The notes beneath the pieces were generated by a model. That model ran no database searches. It was not told the DNA's origin and saw only the letters and a list, made by a program, of their open reading frames with translations. From assembly GCA_018894105.1 (NCBI GenBank), contig CM032118.1, positions 36,498,690-36,562,689 on the forward strand: 64,000 bases of DNA, given 5' to 3'. Both the position numbers and the translations under genes were made by a program. This stretch comes from Jacaranda mimosifolia (Eukaryota; Streptophyta; Magnoliopsida; Lamiales; Bignoniaceae). Shown piece after piece: positions 1-11,365 of this stretch (within the stretch, counting starts at the first letter, position 1; every line of letters starts with the position of its first letter).

Positions 1-1580
1 CATCACGAGAGTTATCAGGTAAGTTTATATTAATTTCTTTTGCTGGGAAAAGAACGTACATATTCGTTAATATATCCTTACTGCTTGTCGCTTGCTCTTG
101 ATTGTGTTGAGATTCAGTAATTGCTAATTGTTCGTTCTATGCTATTCTTTGACTCTAGTATTGAATCTGATAGTTTGTTTGAGTTGTTCTTCTTGCTTGA
201 AACTCTTGAGCCGTTATTACTCAAATTCTCAATCTTGCTTGATATGACTTTTTATCTTATGTATATGTATTAGTAAATATATCAGTTCTGTTTGATCATT
301 TCTTTGATAGAAATTGTTATTCATCTATATAACATTGGCCTTCTATCTTTGTATTTTTCTTGATAGTCTATTTGGACTTTTTTTTCTTCTTTGCTCGTGA
401 TTCTTGAGCTATTCTTATATGAATTTCTTACCTATTTAGAGTTGTTGAACCCCTGAATCAAAAACCAAGTCTATACAAGTTTTGATAAAATAAACAATTG
501 TGAAAGTTCACCACACATCGCCCTTACATTGGTTACAACTCCTATGTTGTGATTATGATTTATATTATTTTATTTTATATTTGGCGATTGTGCACGAAAA
601 CCAAAAAGTGGATTTTGAAATATATTTTTCTATCATTGCCATGTCTGCCATGGAACAAACTTGATGTTGATTTACTTATCACTTGTTTATCATGAGAAAT
701 TGACGTGTTAAGTAAAATGCTATTGGACGTGCCACATTACTCAATGATTAATACCTTTGGAGGTAGGCCCTAGGATCGATTTCGAATGACGATCAGGCAG
801 AATGGACAGATGGTTACTATTTATTTAATTGATACCCATACAAGTTGTGCATATAATCCTATCTCATAGCCAGCTAGATGTAGCTATCTATGGGCGGGAT
901 CAGACATACGGTTAGCCATGCCTAGTGAGTGATTCAGTGTTCGAGTTGATATCACTCGGAACTTGGAGGAATAAGTATTTCTCATATTTTTGAAAGTGGA
1001 GGGACAAGGTAGGAGAACCCCTAGCAACTTAATAGTGAAAGCATTTGCTAAATTATAATTGATTAATTTTTTAACTAGACGTATTTCCCTGTGCTAGACA
1101 TGTATCTTGCATCCTTGTGAACATTTTGAATTATCACTTTTACCTTTACCATTCAATTGTTATTGTTCTATGTGCTGGGATCACCTCTTTACTATTAGTT
1201 TACTAAGTCATTCGGACTTATAGTACTGTACTATTTCATTATGTTCTTTTTCCAGATAAGGACCCGTAGGAGCCATATAGAGGTAGTCTCGATAGTACAT
1301 ATTATATATAATTTTGCCTAATGTAAATAGATAGCATTGGAAGCTTATGAGGCTTTTTTGTATTGTAGTATGCTTTTAAAAAGCATTCTTTTCGAATGTA
1401 ACAGTTTTGTACAAGTGTGAAACACTAGTAACTAACGGTTATGAATAACTCTTTTCTTCAGTATGTTTGGATTTCTCTGAGTGAATTAAGATACATGACT
1501 GAGAATGGTGGCGCTCACCTCCAGCTTGAGATGCTACAATAACTATGAAGATAACAATCATATAAAATAAAAATTTTATA
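1..1580. other. Unassigned AT-rich sequence, possibly LTR-retrotransposon derived
   Basis: No open reading frame with a recognisable product is visible. The stretch around 760-1020 is less AT-rich and reads like the non-coding part of a plant LTR element (scattered GGGCGGGATC and GATATCACTCGG type words), but I found no paired LTR, primer site or coding domain, so this is a weak guess. It lies beyond the 3' flank of transporter copy A and shows no match to the other transporter flanks. Confidence 0.25.
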
Positions 1581-1589
1581 ATCCATTAC

Positions 1590-2315
1590 CAGATTAAAGA
1601 AAAAATTCAAATATTATTTAAATATTTATGATAATTAGGCAAGTTTTTGCGTAAATGTTGATTATTTGAGCATATAAATTTTATTGAATATATAAAATAA
1701 ATAAAAAGATAAATTTAATATATTTAAAATTTAATGTCAACTTTTATTTTAGGAAAAAAATTATATTAGTATAGATATTAAAGAGAACGAGAAGGCACAT
1801 TATACCCATACCGACGCGTACAAGCATCAACATGGAACATATGCAATGGGATCAGTTCGGATTGGATAATTACAACTTTTCTAAGGTCATGTTCGCATGA
1901 TTTTAACTTATGTCATGTATCCACATTTTAATAATTGATATTTAAAAATTTTAATCTCCATTTTAAAACCACCATAAATTGAAATTCAGGGTTCTCTATA
2001 GGAACCATCTCCAACCATAATTAAATTAAGAGTAAATAATATCCTTTTAAAATTTAAGGATTATTTAAAAAAATATAATCATAAAGCAATTACAAATAAT
2101 CCAAACATCGGTTTATTTTAAAATGACAATAATAGCATGAAAAGTTAATTAACCATTGGACATAGTGCAATCTGAATTAACAATAATTCTTAAAATTAAT
2201 TACCTTTATTACAAAAAGAATCGCTTTCAACACAGATTTATATTAATAATTAACATGAAAACTAGGAGTCAAAGTGTTTAACTCTCAAACAATGCCAGAC
2301 TTACTGCTAAAAGTT
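1590..2315 (-). other. Duplicated 3' flank of transporter copy A
   Basis: Read on the minus strand, this continues from the stop codon of copy A and matches the 3' flank of copy B (10604-11365) almost throughout. The match includes the stretch with cccatccgaattgctcccac in B and its diverged counterpart here near 1835-1870. Homology fades near 1590, which is also where copy B runs into gypsy sequence. It is therefore an inverted segmental duplication that includes gene and flank. Confidence 0.8.
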
Positions 2316-3896
2316 TTAAACACAACAACCTCCGTCTGCCGCTAGTGCAGCAGCCTTGCGCTCTTCTTCCTCCATTGTATCGCACAGAATCCTCCCCCTC
2401 GTCTCCGGCAAGCATACAACAAACAGCACACACATGGAAATTGTCACCCCAAACAGACCATATGACAGCAACCCATTATTCTTTCTACCGGCAGCCACCA
2501 ACATCGGGCTGAGAGCTCCGCCCAGCACCACAGCCTGCCGCACCATCGACACCGCAGAGTTCCTCACACAAGTCGGAAATAGCTCCAGGGTGTAAATCAT
2601 AACCAAGTCAAATGCCGTGCATGCGCTGAAGAAGGACACCAGCTCTAGCACCATTTGCATTCCTTCCCATTTTGTCAACACGCAGCTCACGCTGCATAAT
2701 CCACTCAATAAGGACAATCCCAGCACCGAAACCTTTCTGCCCATTTTTCCGATAAGCACAAATGCGAGCAATGAGGCTGGGAATTCGGATAATGCATTTA
2801 ATGTGACGCTCAAATATAGATCAAATGAGAGGTTGCCAAGGCCCAGTGGCATTCCGTAGTAAATCAAGCCATTGCCGAAGGCCACCACCATCACCGCCAC
2901 CAGCCGCCGGCAAGACCAGCCTTTCTTAAGCAAGATCTTCACGGCCGAGAAAATGTCGGTTTCTTGTGGTTTCTCTTCCCACTCAGTACACCTGCTGAAG
3001 AAGCTTTGTGTCAAGCTGCTCCGGTTCGCTGGGCCTGCGATGCTTCTCACCGATGCAGCGAATTCATCTTTTCGTCCCTTGATGAAAAGCCACCTAGGGG
3101 ACTCTCGAACTAGCAAAAACACAGACAACGAGTAAAAAACTGGCGGAACACAAGTCCAGAGGTATATTAGTCTCCACGAAGAACCTCGGAGGCAAAAGGC
3201 AATAAGTGGTAGAGATAGAAATCCAAGAGTAAAATAGATGAATCCAATGATCCCAATTTTTTCTCTCCATTTCTTCCCGACTAGCTCCGTGGACAGAACA
3301 AGAGCACAGGTCCCAACTGTGGCTCGGCCGAACCCGCTAAGAAATCGCAACCCAGAATACATCCATATGTTGGTTGAAAGCGCCGCCAGCACGCCGGTCA
3401 GGGACATGAGCAGGCTTGATAAAACCAGCAAGTTCTTCCGGCCCAATGACGAGTCTGCTAATGCGGCGAGTGCAAACCCACCGACAAGGCAACCCAGGAA
3501 GAAAGACGAGGCTGGGAGGCCTGTTATGATGGATCCAGCGCACTGGAGCGACCACTCCGAGATGATGGATGTGGTTGCTGGAAGGTCCCAGGACCAGGCG
3601 TCCTCTGAAAGTTGACATATATTGCTGCTGCTTTGGCATGATGATGAGTTAGAGTTATTACAACTCCATTTAGGGTCAGCATCGGTAAAGACACTGAGGA
3701 AGACTTGCTGTGCATCGAAAAACCATGCGAAAGAGACGAGAGTGGCTTGAATCAACTGGGTCCACCCGAAGTCCCCAATGCAGTGTTCAATCGTGGAGTC
3801 GAGGGAGGGGTGGTGGTGTTTTGCCGCTATCAATGGCGGCGGAGTCTCGGGCTCCGCCGAGCCAGTCTGTGAGAGCAGTGGATTTGGATCTGTCAT
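2316..3896 (-). CDS. OCT: Organic cation/carnitine transporter, copy A
   Basis: Intact 526-residue membrane transporter of the plant OCT clade in the major facilitator superfamily. Family members carry carnitine or organic cations across the plasma membrane or tonoplast; the substrate of this copy is unknown. The first membrane segment is near 45-65. It is followed by a large loop with cysteines at 79, 87, 94 and 119 and glycosylation sequons at N80 and N83. Further marks are the MFS loop motif D148-x3-G152-R153-K154, RESPRWL at 264-270 (sugar-porter type), YTLELFP at 435-441 and LPETRGR at 496-502. About 12 hydrophobic segments fit the family. There are no introns. The start is MTDPNPLL, shared by all copies. 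It differs from B, D and E by glycine instead of aspartate in GKMGRK (residues 383-388). It lies head-to-head with copy B, with about 5.1 kb between the start codons. The exact orthologue (OCT2, 3 or another) is not resolved. Confidence 0.95.
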   Translation of the reverse strand: MTDPNPLLSQTGSAEPETPPPLIAAKHHHPSLDSTIEHCIGDFGWTQLIQATLVSFAWFFDAQQVFLSVFTDADPKWSCNNSNSSSCQSSSNICQLSEDAWSWDLPATTSIISEWSLQCAGSIITGLPASSFFLGCLVGGFALAALADSSLGRKNLLVLSSLLMSLTGVLAALSTNIWMYSGLRFLSGFGRATVGTCALVLSTELVGKKWREKIGIIGFIYFTLGFLSLPLIAFCLRGSSWRLIYLWTCVPPVFYSLSVFLLVRESPRWLFIKGRKDEFAASVRSIAGPANRSSLTQSFFSRCTEWEEKPQETDIFSAVKILLKKGWSCRRLVAVMVVAFGNGLIYYGMPLGLGNLSFDLYLSVTLNALSEFPASLLAFVLIGKMGRKVSVLGLSLLSGLCSVSCVLTKWEGMQMVLELVSFFSACTAFDLVMIYTLELFPTCVRNSAVSMVRQAVVLGGALSPMLVAAGRKNNGLLSYGLFGVTISMCVLFVVCLPETRGRILCDTMEEEERKAAALAADGGCCV

Positions 3897-4140
3897 CTTT
3901 AACTGCTATTTAATTTGCTTGGTGTGTGACTGGCTTTCTGTGTACTTTGGGTTCAGCATAATTAAGACTAGGGTATTTATACCGTAAATGTGAAGAAAGT
4001 CCTCAAGTTGTGGGCGCCTTCAATATTGGGCTTTTCTCATGTTCACATGGTTTCGCTAGTGAACGTGGCATGCGTGCTTCCGTATTTTAATGTAATTAAC
4101 AAAAAATTTCGGCTTTTCTAGGGATTTCACTTTTCAGAAT
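3897..4140 (-). promoter_or_regulatory. Promoter and 5' leader of copy A (TATA class)
   Basis: On the minus strand a canonical TATAAATA lies at 3974-3981, about 85 nt upstream of the ATG. It is followed by a leader containing the sequence that reads CAAGCAAATTAAATAGCAGT on the coding strand. The same arrangement precedes copy D at 54901-55164. Upstream, the motif AAACCATGTGAA (minus strand, 4042-4053) and GGCGCCCACAACTTGAGG (minus strand, about 4001-4018) are both kept in copy D. Function as a promoter is inferred from position and from conservation between the two copies. Confidence 0.75.
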
Positions 4141-4640
4141 CAATTGGTGGTCTTCGAGAGCCTGCTGGCTAGCTGCTGCCTGCTGGTCATCATAAAATTT
4201 GAATTCAGAATTTCATTATAAAAGTTATGGTCCAACCAGTTAAAACTACTGTAAAATAAAATAATGATGGATCCAAGTTGACTATTATATCAATTAAAGG
4301 TGACGGACAGTTAATACAGCCAAGGGTATCTCCCCCACGCCGAGCGAGGGAAGTGCGAGAGTCGTGCTGAATCAGATAAGTGCATAATTAACAATTAAAA
4401 AAGTCTTGGGTATATCGTGTGATTAATGCTTAGGTGGAAATTTATCATTCCTACGTAAGACTATCGTGGATTAGGTAATCTATTTAATCATAATCCGTCT
4501 AGAGAACTATAGTATGTATTTGATATATTTGATATGGGTTAACATAAATGAATTGGGACGGTTATATTTGGAGAGGGAGGGTTTTTGCTTTTGTCTAAGT
4601 TTATAATTACTAATTTCTAGTTGTCCTTGGCCTTTTCGAC
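4141..4640 (+). repeat. Duplicated spacer module M (empty-site copy)
   Basis: This block is paralogous to 19850-20105 joined to 25395-25460 and 26682-26836, and to 58080-58520. Shared words include gcctgctgg, gatccaagttgacta, gcataattaacaatta and gtaatctattta. It carries neither the copia element (site near 4383-4400) nor the CTATT solo LTR (site near 4478-4500) found in the copy C version, so it serves as an uninterrupted reference. Confidence 0.8.
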
Positions 4641-6438
4641 CATTTTTACTTGGTTAATTAATTTAAGTTAATTTATCAATTTGTCCTTGTAGTCAAGTTT
4701 ATTAGTATCATTATTCCCACTTATTTTTAGTAAAGATATTTTTAATTTCATATAAAAAATATATTATAAGTCCAATTTTTAATGTTTTCTTTACTTTAAT
4801 TCATTAGAATGAGGTTATTAATTAATAATTTTTCACCAGCTAAGTTAAGTTAGGCATGTGCTTGTATTTGTTTTAACACTCAAAAAATTTTTTTGGCGCG
4901 TTCTTAGTCAAAATTCATGTCTTGTATTTGTCCAAGGACTTATGAAAATTTTGTGATGCATTTGTCTAATGATTTAGACAAACCTCAAATATGATTGTAA
5001 GGAATGTATTAAGTCAAATTATAATTGAAGTTGAATTGAAGTCAGGGAGAGAGAGGGGACAATATTGCCGAAGAATCATTGACCGCCCTGAGAGTGGCCA
5101 GCGCAGATGTTGCGAGGCAGGTGCTGTAATTGGAAGCTCGAGTTGGGTGGCCAACGTAGGCGCCAATTGGTACTATTGTATCAAGTTGATGCTTATGTGT
5201 ATGTATGTTAGACAATAATTAAATGCTAAATGCTCGATCGGGGCAGCTGCATACAAATAAAAGTATGAAAGAAATATTTCATACTTGTTGACTCGTGTTA
5301 CCTTGAAAAAGAATACATAAAAACGTCTATATAATGAACACTATTCATGAAAAAGGTGCAAAATTCTCAAAGCTGTTATGTGTCAATGAAATTTGTGGAG
5401 AGTCAACTTGGGTCTATCAATTTCCCATAAGAATTTTAACTTTGACATATTTTGTTTTGGCTAATGTGTTTTTCTTCTGTTGGATTGAACAATGAAGTTG
5501 TGTCCCCACTAAAATCACATTTTTTATTGGCCTTAATCCTTTTTGGCTAAATTTGAATTCGGCCACTATCAAAATTGCAATCACAGATTAATGCAACAAA
5601 GTTTGCTAATATTTTAGAGAAAAGTATTCTTTGAGCGCCCAGCACCGCGTCTGATGGAGGCTCGCTAGGCCCCTTTTGGTGCTTTGACGTTTCGTCAAAT
5701 ATTGTTGGGTATTTATTCTTTTGACGAAGCTGATCGTGAAAAAAGTCGTTTGGGTGCTAGACAGTGGCAATAGTAAATTCATTTTTTGGAGGGACTTAAA
5801 AAAAATATTGCAGAATTAATATTTGTGTTTTGAGTGTTGAGGATGTTTGTCCAAGGTTTGCGCTCTACAAACGACTTAGAGAATTTTTTCAAATGTTTTG
5901 TTCTTGAAAGGGCTTTGCCTCATCTCTAGTCTATGTGGGCATTTTTTGATGTCGTGTCACTTTTTAAATTCACGAGTTCTTATTTGTCGCGTTGAACGTC
6001 CATTCCACGGAGGTTAGCTCAAGAGGGAAGTTAGATCCTTTCCTTTGGCAAGTTAGGGCTGGATTGCTTGTATTTTTATTTTCATCATTTTCAAATGTGT
6101 TTTCATTTTATCATTGTTTTACATATGAAAATGAAAATGTGATTGAATTAGTATCGTTAAATTTAAAAAAAAAAGGTTGATTGAAAATAATATTTTAATG
6201 TAATAATGTTAAATACTTTAATGTAATAGTATTAATTATTATTATTAATTAATTAATTGTGAACCCCATTGTCTTGAGAAGATAGAAAAATAAATAATTA
6301 TATATTAAGGTTGTGGATAATGATGTAATGGAGAATTAATATTAAATTTTATGTGGATCCTATTATCTTGAAATGATAAAAAAAGAAATTAATATTTAAT
6401 TAGTTAGTGGATTTTAATTTTTCTTTAAATTAGTAGGT
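4641..6438. other. AT-rich intergenic DNA with no recognised gene
   Basis: Nothing in this stretch could be assigned. Short open frames, for example at 4991-5218 and 5992-6180, have no recognisable motif and no conserved start context. Local GC-richer words near 5630-5700 and 5080-5170 do not match other parts of the window. It lies between the M module and a hAT-like MITE, in the interval between divergent copies A and B. Confidence 0.5.
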
Positions 6439-6446
6439 ATTATAGG

Positions 6447-7016
6447 TAGGGATGTAAATGAGTCGAGCTCGAATTCGAGCTTGACAAAAATTGCAGGCTC
6501 GAGCTCGAGCCCAGTTTTTTGAGATCGAGCCGGCTCACCAGAAAGTTTTAAATTAAATAAAAATATTAAATTATTAATATATCATAATTATTTAATAATA
6601 ATTAATAAAATAATTAAAATTATTATTATAAATTAAATATATATTAAATTATAATAATTACTATAATGATTTAAATTATAATATATTATAATTATTGATA
6701 AAATATTAAATTATTAATATATTATAATTATTTAATCATACATATAAATATTTAAAATTAGAAAAAAAAAGTAAATTATTAATACTTATTAATTAATATA
6801 TAATAAATATTTAAAATTAGAAAAAGAAAGTAAATTATTAATATATATTAATTATTTAATTAATATATAAAAAATATTTAAAAATAGGAAAAGCTCATGA
6901 GCCGGCTCATGAGCTTTCGAACAACTAGAGAAGAGCTCGAGCTAGAAAAATTCGAGCTTGAGTCGAGCTATATTCGAGCCCGCTCATGAGCCGGCTCGAC
7001 TCATCTTACACCCCTA
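6447..7016. mobile_element. hAT-like MITE, about 570 bp
   Basis: Terminal inverted repeats are visible: the left end TAGGGATGTAAATGAGTCGAGC pairs with the reverse complement of the right end, TAGGGGTGTAAGATGAGTCGAGC. Both sides are flanked by the same 8-bp sequence ATTATAGG (6439-6446 and 7017-7024), the target duplication length of hAT elements. The ends are rich in the palindromic word GAGCTCGAGC and the centre is almost pure A and T. There is no coding capacity, so it would depend on a transposase elsewhere. Confidence 0.88.
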
Positions 7017-7309
7017 ATTATAGGTCTGAAAACAATGGTTTATAGGTGTGAAAATGAAAATAGATGATATATTCATTGAAAATAATACAAACAATCGCAT
7101 CTTCTATTTTGAGAATAGTATAAAATGAAAAATTGGTGTTGTAGAACACAAACAATCTAGCACTTAGAGTCCACAACAAGGTCAAGGTTGGAGTTCTTAG
7201 GATCAAGGTGGAAGTAGCGCATCCAAAGTGCTAGGAGACAGCATTCACTTGGTCAGGCATTTGGCATCGCAGTCAAACGCTAGCATATATGTTCGGGCGA
7301 CCCTTTGAG

Positions 7310-7640
7310 CACATGACTTCAATACCCTCTTCGAAATGTATTTATGATGAAACAACCACAAGATCCGCTCTATTCTTAACACTCGATCTGAAGTTCGACT
7401 CGATCGTACGACTTGATCACATACCATCGATAGATTACTTGTGGCATTTTCCAGAGAGTATCCAATAGCAAAAGTTTACCTCAATCAAAATTGGAGTGTA
7501 CAACTAAATAGTGGACGAGATCTAGTTTTCGACCTCGTTGTATAATCTTGCGTTATCTTCCAAAACTCAAATCCCCCTTAAGTATAAATAAATTGATTAT
7601 TTAGGCATTGTTCTTACTATCCTTAATCAATGCTGATGGT
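7310..7640 (+). repeat. Duplicated promoter-side module P, left part
   Basis: Paralogous to 59040-59445 upstream of copy E. Both contain gacttcaatacc/gatttcaatacc, ccatcgatagatta, an aaattggagtgta word and a ttaggcattgtt stretch ending in aatgctgatggt. The two versions differ by small indels. It ends exactly at the target site of the MULE-like MITE that follows. Confidence 0.8.
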
Positions 7641-8393
7641 CAATGTTTTCAAAATCGGACCGGACAAAGAACCGGTGACCTTACTGGTTACTAGTTCGAC
7701 CAATATGACGTCATATTGATGTAATAATTATATTTTATTTTATAAATACATATAATATAATTAATATATTGCAAAAAATAGAAAAATTTCAATAATATAG
7801 AAATAAATAAAGAAAATTTTCTCCATATTTTAGTCAATTTTTTTTCCTTCAAATGTTTCTTTAGAAAATATCATTTCTCTATTAATTAATTACAAATATA
7901 TAATCTAATTCAAATATTAACACACAACTATTTAATATTAATACAAATAGTCATCCCTCCAAGTTTCAAGTTCAATATTTAATAAAATAGAACAAGTTTT
8001 TCCACTTGCAGGCTGCATCAACAATAACTGGGCAGTGAGTAGTCGAGATGGAAGAAGAAAGAGAAAGCCTAAAGGAAAGGAAACAAGTAAAGAAATCAAG
8101 GAATTAAGATTTGATATGAAAAGTGGGAGTGAAAAATAAAAACCCTACTCAAAAGTCACAAGTAGACCAGTGAGTATGCTATCTTGGACTTTGGTTTATG
8201 TTTTTAAAAAAAAAAACAGAAAAACAGAAAAAAAAAAAAAAAAAGAGTGAACCGGTACCGGTTTGACCGGTTTTTGACCGATTCCCAACCGGTCAGATTA
8301 TGACCGATTTTTAGGTATGATTTGGACTGGACCTGCCACCGATCACCGGTCAAACCGATCGAACCAGCCGGTCTGATTCAGTTTTTAAAACCC
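7641..8393. mobile_element. MULE-like MITE, about 753 bp
   Basis: The element has imperfect inverted ends (caatgttttcaaaatcggacc at the left, and at the right a sequence whose complement begins gggttttaaaaactgaatcag). Its ends are crowded with ACCGGT and GACCGG words. It is flanked by TGCTGATGGT at 7631-7640 and 8394-8403, so the duplication is 9 bp, or 10 by chance identity, as expected for Mutator-like elements. The paralogous site upstream of copy E (about 59430-59440) has a single TGCTGATGGT and no insert, which proves the boundaries. Confidence 0.88.
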
Positions 8394-8530
8394 TGCTGAT
8401 GGTTGATTGCCTGGTTTCAAAAGGAAATTAAATATAAAAATTAAAATGTGGCCAAATGGTACACAGGTCGCTCAATCTTGATGGCTGGAGATCTATCGGA
8501 CCAAGTCTGAAAGCAAACATTTATACTGCA

Positions 8531-8582
<52 letters not shown>

Positions 8583-9019
8583 TTAAAGTTATTGGATTAA
8601 AAAAAAAAATTGCCCACATTGGTCATCATCTTTTGTTTTATAGTCTCATATTAATATTAACGTGGCCAAAGATGATCTTTTTATTATGGTAAGTGTGAAA
8701 TGATTAATTATTAATTAAAGAAGTCAAATGACTGAATCAACTAAAACGCGTTTACTAATACTCTTGCTTGTTAAAATACATGTGGAAAAATTGCCATTTT
8801 TTTAAACTGAAATGAGCCTTCAAGGAACGTAAAATCTCGCAATACAGACTGATAAATAACACCGTGTGAAATATTTTGCTTATTTATTAAATGATAAAAC
8901 CATCCTCAATATTCTGTTTTTTTTTTAAGGAAACATTCGCACTATTAATGCTCTCATCTTATCTTGAACCCAAACATACACACACAGTCAGACACACACC
9001 AGGCAAACAGCAATTAAAG
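8394..9019 (+). promoter_or_regulatory. Promoter-side module P, right part, and 5' leader of copy B (TATA-less class)
   Basis: This continues the P module shared with copy E and ends at the ATG of copy B. Where copies A and D have TATAAATA, B reads CTATTAATG at 8942-8950, about 78 nt before the ATG. A motif ACCGTGTGAAA at 8861-8871 corresponds to AAACCATGTGAA of A and D. The leader is CA-rich (cccaaacatacacacacag). A (GA)n microsatellite lies at about 8545-8577. Promoter activity is inferred from position. Confidence 0.65.
8545..8577. repeat. (GA)n microsatellite
   Basis: About 16 GA units follow a short AT run (8531-8545). The copy E promoter module lacks this tract at the corresponding position, so it expanded after the duplication or was lost in E. 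Confidence 0.95.
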
Positions 9020-10603
9020 ATGACAGATCCAAATCCACTGCTCTCACAGACTGGCTCAGCGGAGCCCGAGACTCCGCCGCCATTGATAGCGGCGAAACAC
9101 CACCACCCCTCCCTCGATTCCACGATTGAACACTGCATTGGGGACTTCGGGTGGACCCAGTTAATTCAAGCCACTCTCGTCTCTTTCGCATGGTTTTTCG
9201 ATGCACAGCAAGTCTTCCTCAGTGTCTTTACCGATGCTGAACCTAAATGGAGTTGTAATTATAACTCTAACTCATCATCATGCTACATCAACAGCAATCT
9301 ATGTCAACTTTCCGAGGACGCCTGGTCCTGGGACCTTCCGGCAACCACATCCATCATCTCGGAGTGGTCGCTCCAGTGCGCTGGATCCATCATAACAGGC
9401 CTCCCAGCCTCGTCTTTCTTCCTGGGTTGCCTTGTCGGTGGGTTTGCACTCGCCGCATTAGCAGACTCGTCATTGGGCCGGAAGAACTTGCTGGTTTTAT
9501 CAAGCCTGCTCATGTCCCTGACCGGCGTGCTGGCGGCGCTTTCAACCAACATATGGATGTATTCTGGGTTGCGATTTCTTAGCGGGTTCGGCCGAGCCAC
9601 AGTTGGGACCTGTGCTCTTGTTCTGTCCACGGAGCTAGTCGGGAAGAAATGGAGAGAAAAGATTGGGATCATCGGATTCATCTATTTTACTCTTGGATTT
9701 CTATCTCTACCACTTATTGCCTTTTGCCTCCGAGGTTCTTCGTGGAGACTAATATACCTCTGGACTTGTGTTCCGCCAGTTTTTTACTCGTTGTCTGTGT
9801 TTTTGCTAGTTCGAGAGTCCCCTAGGTGGCTTTTCATCAAGGGACGAAAAGATGAATTCGCTGAATCAGTGAGAAGCATCGCAGGCCCAGCGAACCGGAG
9901 CAGCTTGACACAAAGCTTCTTCAGCAGGTGTACTGAGTGGGAAGAGAAACCACAAGAAACCGACATTTTCTCGGCCGTGAAGATCTTGCTTAAGAAAGGC
10001 TGGTCTTGCCGGCGGCTGTTAGCGGTGATGGTGGTGGCCTTCGGCAATGGCTTGATTTACTACGGAATGCCACTGGGTCTTGGCAACCTCTCATTTGATC
10101 TATATTTGAGCGTCACATTAAATGCATTATCCGAATTCCCAGCCTCATTGCTCGCATTTGTGCTTATCGGAAAAATGGACAGAAAGGTTTCGGTGCTGGG
10201 ATTGTCCTTATTGAGTGGATTATGCAGCGTGAGCTGCGTGTTGACAAAATGGGAAGGAATGCAAATGGTGCTAGAGCTGGTGTCCTTCTTCAGCGCATGC
10301 ACGGCATTTGACTTGGTTATGATTTACACCCTGGAGCTATTTCCGACGTGTGTGAGGAACTCTGCGGTGTCGATGGTGAGGCAGGCTGTGGTGCTGGGCG
10401 GAGCTCTCAGCCCGGTGTTGGTGGCTGCCGGTAGAAAGAATAATGGGTTGCTGTCATATGGTCTGTTTGGGGTGACAATTTCTATATGTGTGCTGTTTGT
10501 TGTATGCTTGCCGGAGACGAGGGGAAGGATTTTGTGCGATACTATGGAGGAAGAAGAGGGCAAGGCAGCTGCACTAGCGGTAGATGGAGGCTGTTGTGTT
10601 TAA
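9020..10603 (+). CDS. OCT: Organic cation/carnitine transporter, copy B
   Basis: Intact 527-residue OCT-clade transporter, nearly identical to copies A, D and E. It has the same order of landmarks: large cysteine-rich loop after the first membrane segment, D-x3-G-R-K loop, RESPRWL, YTLELFP and LPETRGR near the C terminus. The loop has a one-residue insertion and a different pattern (CNYNSNSSSCYINSNLC) compared with A. An in-frame ATG at 8891 would add 43 residues, but these translate the conserved promoter and leader and are not present in the other copies, so the start is placed at 9020 (MTDPNPLL). The C terminus is VDGGCCV. There are no introns. It is transcribed away from copy A; its expression probably differs from A because its promoter lacks the TATA box. 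Localisation and substrate are not determinable here. Confidence 0.95.
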   Translation: MTDPNPLLSQTGSAEPETPPPLIAAKHHHPSLDSTIEHCIGDFGWTQLIQATLVSFAWFFDAQQVFLSVFTDAEPKWSCNYNSNSSSCYINSNLCQLSEDAWSWDLPATTSIISEWSLQCAGSIITGLPASSFFLGCLVGGFALAALADSSLGRKNLLVLSSLLMSLTGVLAALSTNIWMYSGLRFLSGFGRATVGTCALVLSTELVGKKWREKIGIIGFIYFTLGFLSLPLIAFCLRGSSWRLIYLWTCVPPVFYSLSVFLLVRESPRWLFIKGRKDEFAESVRSIAGPANRSSLTQSFFSRCTEWEEKPQETDIFSAVKILLKKGWSCRRLLAVMVVAFGNGLIYYGMPLGLGNLSFDLYLSVTLNALSEFPASLLAFVLIGKMDRKVSVLGLSLLSGLCSVSCVLTKWEGMQMVLELVSFFSACTAFDLVMIYTLELFPTCVRNSAVSMVRQAVVLGGALSPVLVAAGRKNNGLLSYGLFGVTISICVLFVVCLPETRGRILCDTMEEEEGKAAALAVDGGCCV

Positions 10604-11365
10604 AACTTTTAGCAGTAAGGCTGGCATTGTTTTGAGTGTTAAACACGTCGTTGCCTCCTAGTTTTCATGTTAATTGTTAATATAAATTTGTGTTAAAAGT
10701 CGACTCTTTTTGTAACAAAGGTATTAATTTTTGTAACTGTTGTTAATTCAGATTGCACAATGACCAATCGTTATAACTTTTCATGTCATTATTGCCATTT
10801 TAAGATCAATCCATGTTAGGAGTATTTGTAATGTCTTTATGATTATGATTTTGTTAAATAAGCCAAATCTCATAGCATTGTTATTAACCCTTAAATTTTA
10901 AAAGGGCATGATTTAATTTTTATTTTTTTAATTTAATTATGATTCGAGATGATTCTTATAAAAAATTATGATTTTCAATTTATGATGGTTTTGGAATAGA
11001 GATTAAAATTTTTAAATATCAATGAGTAAAATGTGGATACATAGCATAAATTAATTAAAATTATGAGTACATGACTCTAGAAAAGTTGCAATTGTCCCAT
11101 CCGAATTGCTCCCACTGCATCTGTTCCCTATTGATGCTTGGAAGCGTTTTTATGGGTATAATGCGCATTTTCAATCTCTTTAATATCTATACTATTATAA
11201 TTTTTTCATAAAATAAAAGTTAATATTAAATTTTAAATATATTAAATTTATCATTTTATTTATTTTTTATTTTCAATAAAATTTATATGTTCAAATAATC
11301 AACATTTACTCAAAAACTTCCTAATTATCACAAGATAAGTTCAATATCTAAATAATTTTTCTAAG
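10604..11365 (+). other. Duplicated 3' flank of copy B
   Basis: Matches the 3' flank of copy A (1590-2315, opposite strand), starting with the aaacttttagcagtaag region directly after the stop. Homology stops near 11365, where retrotransposon sequence begins. Part of it (11241-11300) recurs in inverted orientation at 13277-13334. Confidence 0.8.

Noticed and set aside
2356..3615. Open frames antisense to copy A (and the equivalent ones in B, D and E)
   Set aside because: They recur in all copies only because the sense frame is conserved; they have no start context or domain.
4991..5218. 75-residue open frame as a small gene
   Set aside because: No motif, no conserved copy elsewhere in the window and no recognisable promoter.
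8891..9019. N-terminal extension of 43 residues on transporter copy B
   Set aside because: It translates the promoter and leader shared with non-coding sequence of copy E, and A, D and E all start at MTDPNPLL.
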